Assembly: GCA_001751005.1 (NCBI GenBank)
Contig: MAXL01000511.1
Location: forward strand, 1 to 16,975
Length of the DNA: 16,975 nt
Reading direction: 5' to 3'
Origin: Desulfobacterales bacterium S5133MH16
GTDB taxonomy: Bacteria > Desulfobacterota > Desulfobacteria > Desulfobacterales > UBA11574
Of this stretch, positions 1 to 7,083 are shown one piece after another. The notes beneath the pieces are model-generated. The model did not search any database. It saw only the letters and a program-made list of their open reading frames with translations, and was not told the DNA's origin. The number at the start of each line of letters is the position of its first letter. Position 1 is the stretch's first letter. A program made the position numbers and the translations under genes.

Positions 1-1
1 G

Positions 2-1663
2 CTGACAGCTATTGCCGATAATGTAAAAGGGTTCTCATTTATTAAGCTGCCTGACAGGCTTATGCCGGCAGACGTTCAAAGTGAAGGGGTAAATCTGACA
101 TCGGCCTCCTCATATCATTCGTCGGGATATACCGGTTCCGGTGTAAATATTGCGGTGATAGATGTAGGATTTGATAATTTATCTTCCGCCATATCAAACG
201 GTGACCTTCCGAACAGTGTTATAAAGGTCGATTGCACCGGGGCAAGCTGTGTGTCGACCGACTTTTCTTCAGAAACAGAAAAACACGGAACAGCCGTAGC
301 CGAGATTGTTTACGATATGGCCCCGGGGGCTAATCTTTATTTGATAAAAGTCGACGACACATTAGATTTGTGGGATGCTGAAGACTACGCTATCAGCCAT
401 GGAGTCAATATTATTAATAGTTCTCTAGTGTCGTTTAACACTAATTTTTATGACGGGGCGTGTTTTAATTATAACCCTGTCTGTACGGCAAACCATGCCT
501 ATGATCATGGCATTCTCTGGGTTAATGCCGCCGGCAACGCAGCAACCCGGCACTACGAGGCCACTTTTACTGATCCTGACAGTGATGGATGGCACAATGT
601 TTCAGGCGGTGACGAAACGATAAACATAACTGCCATTGCCGGCCAAACCATCAACGTCTATTTAACATGGAATGATTGGGTCACGACAGATCAAGACTAT
701 GACTTGTACCTTTTAGATAGCTCTTTAAATCAGGTTGCAGTAAGTAATACTCTCCAAGCAGGTAGCCAAGAACCGACAGAAATGATTTCTTATATCGTAC
801 CGTCACCTGGCTCATACTATCTTTCGATCTATCAACAACCTAGCGCCACCTCAAACCATCAGTTGGAAGTATACAGTTTATACCATAATTTATCCCCGGC
901 TGTGGCCTCAAGCAGCCTATTAAGTCCTGCGGATGCCGATGGCGCAATGGCTGTGGGTGCAATTGACTATAGTAACTGGACAACAGGTCCCCAGGAAACC
1001 TCCAGTTCCCAAGGTCCAACCAACGACGGCAGAATCAAGCCGGATATCTGCGGGCCGGACAATGTTTCAAATTATACTTACGCCCCCTTTCTTTTCGGCG
1101 GTACCAGTGCAGCCACCCCGCATGTTTCCGGTGCCGCGGCACTAATTCTGGAAAGATATTCAACCTATAATGTCCCACAGTTATGGGGATGTCTAACCGC
1201 TTCAGCCATAGATATGGGAAGTAGTGGAAAAGACAACATCTATGGCCATGGAAGATTAAATTTGAGTAGCTGTAGCGTAATTATCAGCAGTGGAGGTGGG
1301 GGCGGTGGAGGTGGGGGCTGCTTTATAGCCACGGCAGCTTACGGCTCACCCATGTCGCCACAGGTCAAGGTTTTGCGTGAAATGCGTGACCGTTTCCTTC
1401 TCAACAACGTCCTTGGCAAAACCTTAGTGAATTTCTATTACGCTTTTTCACCGGCAGTGGCCAACTTTATCGCCGGACATGCCGGCCTGCGCGTGATGGT
1501 TCGCGTGGGGCTGTTGCCTCTGGTGGGAGTGAGCTGGATTGCATTGAAGATAGGGTTTGTACCCTCAATCGGATTTATCCTTGTTTTCGGAATCTGTTTG
1601 ATCGTCCTTATAAGAGTTAAAATAAAACATAATGATACCGGATACTGGATGTCGGATAAATAA
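2..1663 (+). CDS. Secreted subtilisin-like serine protease (S8/S53-like) with CFI-box C-terminus, 5' partial
   Basis: The reading frame is open to the left edge, so the true start and any signal peptide lie outside. Residues are counted from the Met at base 62. The subtilase triad is visible: Asp34 in AVIDVGF, His75 in KHGTAVAEI and Ser349 in GGTSAATPH, with Asn159 in NAAGN as likely oxyanion residue. The roughly 190 residues between Asn159 and Ser349 are longer than in plain subtilisins. They hold a beta-rich stretch (about 165-275, with YDLYLLDSS and GSYYLSIY) resembling a PPC-type domain inserted in the catalytic domain. After the protease come nine glycines (411-419) and CFIATAAYGS (420-429), then an amphipathic region and two hydrophobic segments (about 475-515) with a basic tail. 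This is the CFI-box C-terminal module seen on exported proteins of delta-proteobacteria. I infer an exported, surface-retained protease; substrate unknown. Confidence 0.9.
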   Translation: MTAIADNVKGFSFIKLPDRLMPADVQSEGVNLTSASSYHSSGYTGSGVNIAVIDVGFDNLSSAISNGDLPNSVIKVDCTGASCVSTDFSSETEKHGTAVAEIVYDMAPGANLYLIKVDDTLDLWDAEDYAISHGVNIINSSLVSFNTNFYDGACFNYNPVCTANHAYDHGILWVNAAGNAATRHYEATFTDPDSDGWHNVSGGDETINITAIAGQTINVYLTWNDWVTTDQDYDLYLLDSSLNQVAVSNTLQAGSQEPTEMISYIVPSPGSYYLSIYQQPSATSNHQLEVYSLYHNLSPAVASSSLLSPADADGAMAVGAIDYSNWTTGPQETSSSQGPTNDGRIKPDICGPDNVSNYTYAPFLFGGTSAATPHVSGAAALILERYSTYNVPQLWGCLTASAIDMGSSGKDNIYGHGRLNLSSCSVIISSGGGGGGGGGCFIATAAYGSPMSPQVKVLREMRDRFLLNNVLGKTLVNFYYAFSPAVANFIAGHAGLRVMVRVGLLPLVGVSWIALKIGFVPSIGFILVFGICLIVLIRVKIKHNDTGYWMSDK

Positions 1664-1733
1664 GGGCCGTCAGAAAACGTTATCGATTTGTTTCAAAGAA
1701 CTAAACTATTACATCATTCTAAATAAGAATTCC

Positions 1734-1761
1734 TTGACAAACACATTTTTGCAATTATTTT
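1734..1761 (+). promoter_or_regulatory. Candidate sigma70 promoter for the EF-G unit
   Basis: A perfect -35 hexamer TTGACA (1734-1739) is followed after 16 bases by TATTTT (1756-1761, 4 of 6 matches to TATAAT). It lies in the 202-base gap between the protease stop and EF-G, leaving a leader of about 95 bases. The rest of the gap shows no clear terminator. Confidence 0.5.
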
Positions 1762-1865
1762 GCACCGTATTTATTTGAAAAAGTATTAATCCAAAATCCT
1801 CCATATACCGCAGCTCTTTAAAGTGAGGGGGTTTTTAATTCAAAAAACAGAAAAGTGACCGTACG

Positions 1866-3950
1866 ATGAAAAACGCTATTAACAAGGCAAGAAATATAGG
1901 AATCAGCGCACACATTGATTCCGGAAAAACCACACTCACCGAAAGAATCCTTTTTTTCACAAAAAGAATACATGCTATCCACGATGTAAAAGGCAAAGAC
2001 GGTGTTGGCGCAACCATGGATTCCATGGATCTTGAAAAAGAACGAGGCATTACCATTGCTTCAGCCGCAACCTACTGTGAATGGCTTGGCCATGAAATCA
2101 ATATTATCGATACCCCGGGACATGTTGACTTTACCATAGAAGTTGAGAGGTCTTTACGGGTTCTGGACGGCGCCATATTGGTTTTGTGCGCTGTAGGCGG
2201 TGTTCAGTCCCAATCCATCACTGTTGATCAGCAGATGAAACGGTATAAGGTGCCCTGTATCGCTTTTATCAACAAATGTGACCGGATCGGCGCCAATCCC
2301 TATCGGGTTATTGATCAGCTCAGAGAAAAACTGGGACACAATGCGGTAACCCTGCAGATTCCCATCGGGCTTGAGGGGGATCTGGAAGGAGTTGTTGATC
2401 TTGTATCAATGAAAGCCGTCTATTTCGACGGTGCAAACGGAGAAGATGTTCGAATTGAAAATATACCTCAGAATCTTCTTCAGGAAGCCCTTCAAAGGAG
2501 AGAAGATCTGATCGATGCGGCCTCCATGTTTTCGGACCAACTCACGGAAGCTGTTCTTGAAGAACAAGAGGTTTCCCAGGACATGATCATCTCGGCGGTG
2601 CGAATGGGAACCCTGACACGCCAATTAACACCGGTCTTCATGGGATCGGCCTACAAAAATAAAGGAGTTCAACCGCTCCTCGACGCTGTTACTAAACTGC
2701 TCCCTTGTCCTTATGATGTAAAAAATGAGGCCCTTGACATGGACAATGACGAGACGCTGATTACCCTGTCCGGTGAATTGGACAAACCCTTAGTTGCCCT
2801 GGCCTTCAAACTTGAAGAGGGACAATATGGTCAATTAACTTACATCAGAGTATATCAGGGTTCTCTTTCAAAAGGCGATACCATCGTCAATGCCCGAAAC
2901 GGGAAAAAAATCAAGGTGGGCAGGGTCGTCCGCATGCACGCAGACCAGATGGAAGACATTGAAACCATCCCGGCGGGATATATCGGAGCCCTTTTCGGAA
3001 TTGACTGTGCATCCGGAGACACTTTTGTCGGTCCCGGCATCAACCTGACAATGACATCCATGTTTGTCCCCGACCCTGTTATTTCCCTTGCCATTGCTCC
3101 CAAAGACAATGCATCCCAGATAAATATGTCCAAGGCCCTGAACCGGTTCAGCAAAGAGGACCCCACGTTCAGAACCTATGTTGACGATGAAACCAAAGAG
3201 ACCATTATTGAAGGAATGGGAGAACTTCACCTTGAGGTTTATGTGGAGCGAATGCACCGTGAATATACCGCCGAGGTTACCACCGGTCGACCGCGTGTGG
3301 CTTACAGGGAAACCATAACCCGCAAAGGTGAATTCGACTATACTCTTAAAAAACAGACCGGCGGCGCCGGACAATACGGTCGCGTGGCCGGTTACCTGGA
3401 ACCTGTCACCGAAACCGAATTGGTCTTTGAAAATAAAATCGTCGGGGGCAAGATCCCAACCCAGTTCATCGCTTCATGCGAAAAGGGCTTCAGACAATGC
3501 ATGAAAAAAGGGCCGAAAATGGAATTTCCCGTTACCGGCATTAAAGTGGTAATCAATGACGGGGCCTCGCATTCGGTTGATTCATCTGATATGGCGTTCA
3601 TGGCGGCGGCCCGGGGAGCCTTTCGTGAAGGTTATTTCAGGGCCGGACCGGTGATTCATGAGCCGATCATGAAAGTGGCCGTGGAAACACCATCTGAGTT
3701 CCAAGGTGCTGTTATGGGGCTTTTAAACCAACGCCGTGGAATAATTGTCGGCTCTCAGGATGAAGGTCCTCTGTGCGTTGTTGAAGCCCGGGTTCCCCTT
3801 GCCGAAATGTTCGGCTTTTCAACCGTCTTAAGGTCATCCACACAGGGCAAAGCCCAGTTTACCATGGAATTGGGTTCTTATAAACAGGTCCCGGAATCTA
3901 TTGCCCAAGAGCTGGCCAAAAAGGCGGAAACAGAAAAGAAAGGAAAATGA
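1866..3950 (+). CDS. fusA: Elongation factor G, mitochondrial/spdEFG1 type
   Basis: This is the GTPase that moves tRNA and mRNA through the ribosome after peptide bond formation. At 694 residues it is full length. GTPase motifs: G1 AHIDSGKT (15-22), switch I RGITI (Thr63), G3 DTPGH (82-86) and G4 NKCD (136-139). Domain IV carries QTGGAGQYGRV (GGAGQ at 499-503). Three features match mitochondrial EF-G1 and its bacterial relatives (spdEFG1) rather than ordinary EF-G: Ser in place of Ala in HIDxGKTT, the stretch VKGKDGVGATMDSMDLEKERG, and GGAGQYG instead of GGRGQYG. The ATG at 1866 has only a weak ribosome site. In-frame stop 1836-1838 lies just upstream with no other ATG between, and the N-terminus fits the family. 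The stop overlaps the next gene's start (ATGA at 3947-3950), so the two are probably translationally coupled. Assignment to the translocase subfamily is by memory of signature residues, not by a tree. Confidence 0.95.
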   Translation: MKNAINKARNIGISAHIDSGKTTLTERILFFTKRIHAIHDVKGKDGVGATMDSMDLEKERGITIASAATYCEWLGHEINIIDTPGHVDFTIEVERSLRVLDGAILVLCAVGGVQSQSITVDQQMKRYKVPCIAFINKCDRIGANPYRVIDQLREKLGHNAVTLQIPIGLEGDLEGVVDLVSMKAVYFDGANGEDVRIENIPQNLLQEALQRREDLIDAASMFSDQLTEAVLEEQEVSQDMIISAVRMGTLTRQLTPVFMGSAYKNKGVQPLLDAVTKLLPCPYDVKNEALDMDNDETLITLSGELDKPLVALAFKLEEGQYGQLTYIRVYQGSLSKGDTIVNARNGKKIKVGRVVRMHADQMEDIETIPAGYIGALFGIDCASGDTFVGPGINLTMTSMFVPDPVISLAIAPKDNASQINMSKALNRFSKEDPTFRTYVDDETKETIIEGMGELHLEVYVERMHREYTAEVTTGRPRVAYRETITRKGEFDYTLKKQTGGAGQYGRVAGYLEPVTETELVFENKIVGGKIPTQFIASCEKGFRQCMKKGPKMEFPVTGIKVVINDGASHSVDSSDMAFMAAARGAFREGYFRAGPVIHEPIMKVAVETPSEFQGAVMGLLNQRRGIIVGSQDEGPLCVVEARVPLAEMFGFSTVLRSSTQGKAQFTMELGSYKQVPESIAQELAKKAETEKKGK

Positions 3951-4654
3951 TTATGCTAAAAAAGGAGCTTATCCTCCAAAACCCTTTAAGGTTCATCGGA
4001 GATGAAACCGAAGATATCCTCCCTGAAGGAGGCTTTGGAGCCGTTCTTGCACGTGCGGGAGTCGGTAAAACTGCGCTGCTGGTTCAGCTGGCCTTACATA
4101 CACTTTTAAAAGGTAAATATGTTCTTCATATCAGCCTCGACGACCCGGTCAATAAAATTAGTCTGTGGTACAAAGAGGTGTTCCGCCATCTAACCAAATC
4201 ATACGATGCCAAGAACACAAACAAGCTCTGGGAAGACTTATTGCCACACAGGTTCATCATGACATTCAAAGTTGAGGGGTTTAGTGTGCCCAAACTTGAA
4301 GAAAGGCTGACCGACCTGAAGGAACAGAACATTTTTTCACCCCAGATGGTTCTGATCGACGGGTTTCACTTTAACGAAACCGCAAGAACATCCCTTTCTG
4401 ACTTAAAGAGACTTGCCAAAAACCATTCGGTGCATGTTTGGTTTTCCGTGAAGACCCATCGTCATGAAAAACACGGTCCTGGCGACATGCCGTCTTCGCT
4501 TTCGGATGTCTCCGACCTGTTTGACATTGTGATCCAGCTCCAGCCCGAAGGCAAAAAAATCCATGTTATGACGTTAAAGGGAGGACCGGCGGATTCCGAC
4601 CGGCCTGCATTGTTTCTTGACCCTGCGACAATGCTTGTAAAAGATACGATCTAA
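3947..4654 (+). CDS. RecA-like P-loop ATPase of unknown role
   Basis: A 235-residue cytoplasmic protein with Walker A ARAGVGKT (35-42, Lys41) and a Walker B-like strand MVLIDG ending in Asp138. The order of elements and the segment HISLDDPVNKISLWY after the first helix suggest a RecA/KaiC/DnaB-type ATPase core without added domains. The last third contains SVKTHRHEKHGPGD, which could be a flexible loop near the active site. The start overlaps the EF-G stop by four bases. A second ATG at 3953 (Met3) is an equally possible start, since the protein begins MIM. Coupling to EF-G hints at a link with translation or simply a conserved operon. I recognise it only as a conserved hypothetical type and assign no function. 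The stop (4652-4654) is in the same frame as the next gene. Confidence 0.85.
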   Translation: MIMLKKELILQNPLRFIGDETEDILPEGGFGAVLARAGVGKTALLVQLALHTLLKGKYVLHISLDDPVNKISLWYKEVFRHLTKSYDAKNTNKLWEDLLPHRFIMTFKVEGFSVPKLEERLTDLKEQNIFSPQMVLIDGFHFNETARTSLSDLKRLAKNHSVHVWFSVKTHRHEKHGPGDMPSSLSDVSDLFDIVIQLQPEGKKIHVMTLKGGPADSDRPALFLDPATMLVKDTI

Positions 4655-4655
4655 A

Positions 4656-4693
4656 CCGGACAAGCCGGCCTCCGGCTCGTAAGCCTACGGCTT
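4656..4693 (+). repeat. Tandem small hairpins after the ATPase stop; contains a motif repeated at 12506
   Basis: Two adjacent perfect stem-loops fill most of the 57-base gap: AGCCGG (4663-4668) with CCGGCT (4672-4677), and AAGCC (4681-4685) with GGCTT (4689-4693), each with a 3-base loop. The 13-mer CCGGACAAGCCGG (4656-4668) recurs exactly at 12506-12518 in another gap. No T-run follows, so they are not a standard terminator. They may be a small dispersed repeat. The ribosome site GGAGAG (4694-4699) of the next gene begins directly after the second hairpin. Confidence 0.6.
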
Positions 4694-4711
4694 GGAGAGA
4701 ACGAAAAAGCA

Positions 4712-6109
4712 TTGAAAATAGCATTTATTCATTATCATCTCAAAACCGGCGGCGTAACAACGGTTTTAAAACAGCAGGTGGAAGCTCTCCGTGATACGTG
4801 TGACATGCTGGTATTGACCGGCGAGATTCCGGAATCGTCCTTTCTTTGCGATACCGTTCATATCCCGGGACTGGGTTACGATCGACGGGATCAGAACAGA
4901 TCGGACCCCGAGGATATTGCGGCCGCCATCACCCGGGCGATCCATCTAAAATGGAAAGGCGGATGCGACCTTGTTCATGTTCACAACCCCACACTGGCAA
5001 AAAACAGAGATTTTTTGAAAATTCTCAAAGCCCTCCAAAACAAAAAAATCAAACTTCTTCTTCAGATCCATGACTTTGCGGAAGATGGAAGACCCTTGGT
5101 ATACTTTTCTGAGGATGAATATCTTCAAAACTGCCATTACGGCGTCATTAATTCAAGGGATTACGACATACTGCTCGAATCAGGATTAAAAGAAAAGGGG
5201 TTGCATAAAATTTTCAACACCATAAATCCTTTTAAGTTAAACACAATAGACGCAGCCCCAAAAAACCTGGTTCTGTATCCAATTCGAGCACTCCGGAGAA
5301 AAAATATCGGAGAAGCAATCCTTATCTCCCTGTTTTTCAAAAACAATGAAATCCTTGCAATTACGCTCCCGCCCAACAGCCCGGCAGATCTGGAAAGCTA
5401 CGAGCAATGGAAGGCGTTTGTAGAAGAAAAAAATCTGAATGTGATATTTGAAGCGGGTTTATCCCATGATTTTTCAAAACTTGTCCTGTCTTCCAGGTTT
5501 CTTATTACCACAAGCATTACCGAGGGATTCGGGTTTTCATTTCTCGAACCCTGGACTGCAAAAAAAATTTTATGGGGAAGAAAATTGCCGGAGATATGCC
5601 ATGATTTTGAAAAAAAGGGGGTTTGGCTGGATCATCTTTACACGAGGCTAACTGTTCCCGTGGAATGGCTCGGCAAAGAGAAGTTATTTAGGACCTGGCA
5701 GGCGGGTATACGAAAAGCGTGTTCCATGTTCGACATAATGATCGATAAAACGAAAATCCTAACCGCTTTCGAAAAAATAACCGCAAATGAGAGCGTCGAT
5801 TTTGGACTGCTTGATGAAGCCTTTCAAAAAACTGTAATATCTAATGTGTTATCCGACAAGTCAAATCGAGACAGGCTGATATCTCTTAACCCTTTCCTTT
5901 TGGATCCCGGAAATGTGTCAGACAAAGAGGCTCTGATACAAAACAACATGAATGCGGTGCTGTTCCATTACAATAAAACGAACTACAGGAAAAATCTCGT
6001 TGATATCTATTCCAGAGTAATCAAGGATAAGGTTTTCCACAAAATAGACAAAAAACTTCTTGTTTTAAAATTTCTGACTCCGGAAAATTTCAGCCTTCTC
6101 AAATGGTGA
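4712..6109 (+). CDS. GT4-family glycosyltransferase (GT-B fold)
   Basis: A 465-residue retaining glycosyltransferase of GT4 type. The N-terminus (IAFIHYHLKTGGVTTV) has the first beta-strand and the Gly-Gly loop that binds the acceptor side in GT-B enzymes. HVHNP follows the second Rossmann strand region. The donor-binding EX7E motif is Glu271 to Glu279 in TEGFGFSFLEPW. The last 150 or so residues, after the canonical fold, are a family-specific tail. The start is TTG, with GGAGAG at 4694-4699; there is no in-frame ATG between the upstream stop (4652-4654) and the first strand, so the alternative start is well supported. No membrane segment is seen, so it is a soluble cytoplasmic enzyme. Sugar donor and acceptor cannot be read from sequence. 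The HAD protein starts four bases after its stop, suggesting the two act in one pathway. Confidence 0.88.
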   Translation: MKIAFIHYHLKTGGVTTVLKQQVEALRDTCDMLVLTGEIPESSFLCDTVHIPGLGYDRRDQNRSDPEDIAAAITRAIHLKWKGGCDLVHVHNPTLAKNRDFLKILKALQNKKIKLLLQIHDFAEDGRPLVYFSEDEYLQNCHYGVINSRDYDILLESGLKEKGLHKIFNTINPFKLNTIDAAPKNLVLYPIRALRRKNIGEAILISLFFKNNEILAITLPPNSPADLESYEQWKAFVEEKNLNVIFEAGLSHDFSKLVLSSRFLITTSITEGFGFSFLEPWTAKKILWGRKLPEICHDFEKKGVWLDHLYTRLTVPVEWLGKEKLFRTWQAGIRKACSMFDIMIDKTKILTAFEKITANESVDFGLLDEAFQKTVISNVLSDKSNRDRLISLNPFLLDPGNVSDKEALIQNNMNAVLFHYNKTNYRKNLVDIYSRVIKDKVFHKIDKKLLVLKFLTPENFSLLKW

Positions 6110-6113
6110 AATT

Positions 6114-6959
6114 ATGGAAAAAAATGATTTGATCTCTAGTTATATAGAGCCTATTTCCCCGCTTCCGACGTCTTTGATACAAAGCGGTAAACTGGAAGAG
6201 AAGATCGAGGTTATTCTTTTTGACCTGTATGGCACACTCTTTATCAGCAGATCTGGCGATATCGGCATGGCAAAGAAAAAATCACCGCAAACGGAAAAAC
6301 TTGAAAAATTGCTTGAAAAATTCGGAATTAAAAAAGATTCCCAATCCGTTTTAAACCGATTTTACGCTGCCATAGAAAACCAACATGAACTGCTCAAGAA
6401 AAAAGGGGTTGACTTCCCGGAAGTTGAAATAGACCAAATTTGGATGCGTGTGCTTGAAAATGACGACCTTGAAAGCGTTCGGGCATTTGCCGTCACATTT
6501 GAACTGATTGCAAATCCTGTATATCCCATGCCGAACCTTGAAAAAATGCTTTCGGTCTGCCAAAAGTCGAATGTATTGATGGGCATTATATCAAACGCCC
6601 AGTTTTATACCCCATATCTGTTTAACTGGTTTCTTGGCTCAACCCCGGAAGATCTTGGATTTCACCCGGATCTTATCCTTTATTCATACAAATTCGGATA
6701 TGCAAAACCATCCACATTCATGTTTCAGGTTGCGGCGGAACGGCTTAAAGATATGGACATCTCTGTTCGTTCAGCTCTCTATATCGGGAATGATATGTTA
6801 AACGATATCTATCCTGCAAAAAAGGCGGGATTTAAAACAGGACTCTTTGCCGGTGATGCAAGATCACTGAGGTTGAGGAAAAATGACCCGAAGTGTAAAG
6901 ACCTTTCCGTTGATCTTGTGATAACCGATCTTGTTCAACTTCTCGACTATATACAATGA
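6114..6959 (+). CDS. HAD-superfamily hydrolase (phosphatase-like)
   Basis: A 281-residue HAD hydrolase with all four motifs: I, FDLYGTL with nucleophile Asp37; II, Ser160 in GIISNAQ; III, Lys198 in YAKPS; IV, GNDMLND with Asp227 and Asp231. Motif I reads DxY rather than DxD. Tyr39 replaces the usual general acid/base Asp, as in haloacid dehalogenases and a subset of HAD phosphatases. A helical cap lies between motifs I and II (about 45-150). About 30 residues precede motif I, longer than usual. The gene begins four bases after the glycosyltransferase stop and is almost certainly cotranscribed with it. A phosphatase removing phosphate from a sugar-phosphate product of that enzyme is a reasonable inference, but dehalogenase-like chemistry is not excluded by sequence alone. 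Confidence 0.87.
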   Translation: MEKNDLISSYIEPISPLPTSLIQSGKLEEKIEVILFDLYGTLFISRSGDIGMAKKKSPQTEKLEKLLEKFGIKKDSQSVLNRFYAAIENQHELLKKKGVDFPEVEIDQIWMRVLENDDLESVRAFAVTFELIANPVYPMPNLEKMLSVCQKSNVLMGIISNAQFYTPYLFNWFLGSTPEDLGFHPDLILYSYKFGYAKPSTFMFQVAAERLKDMDISVRSALYIGNDMLNDIYPAKKAGFKTGLFAGDARSLRLRKNDPKCKDLSVDLVITDLVQLLDYIQ

Positions 6960-7083
6960 TCTCATCTGGTAACAAATGATATTGCTAAAATTTAAAAAAA
7001 ATCATATGAAATATAAGACGTTCTCATAATTAAAGGTGTTATTATTAGCCGGTTATTAATGTTTATTGTTTAAGGAGCAGAGC

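Noticed and set aside
2868..3374. 168-residue open frame on the minus strand inside the EF-G gene
   Set aside because: It is a shadow of the strongly conserved plus-strand EF-G; no ribosome site or recognisable domain.
7066..7083. Upstream TTG start for the LonB-type protease
   Set aside because: The extension overlaps the AAGGAG ribosome site that serves ATG 7084.
6960..7083. Promoter for the LonB-type gene (TTGCTA with TATGAA at 17 bases)
   Set aside because: Only 4 of 6 matches in each box in very AT-rich DNA; not distinguishable from chance.
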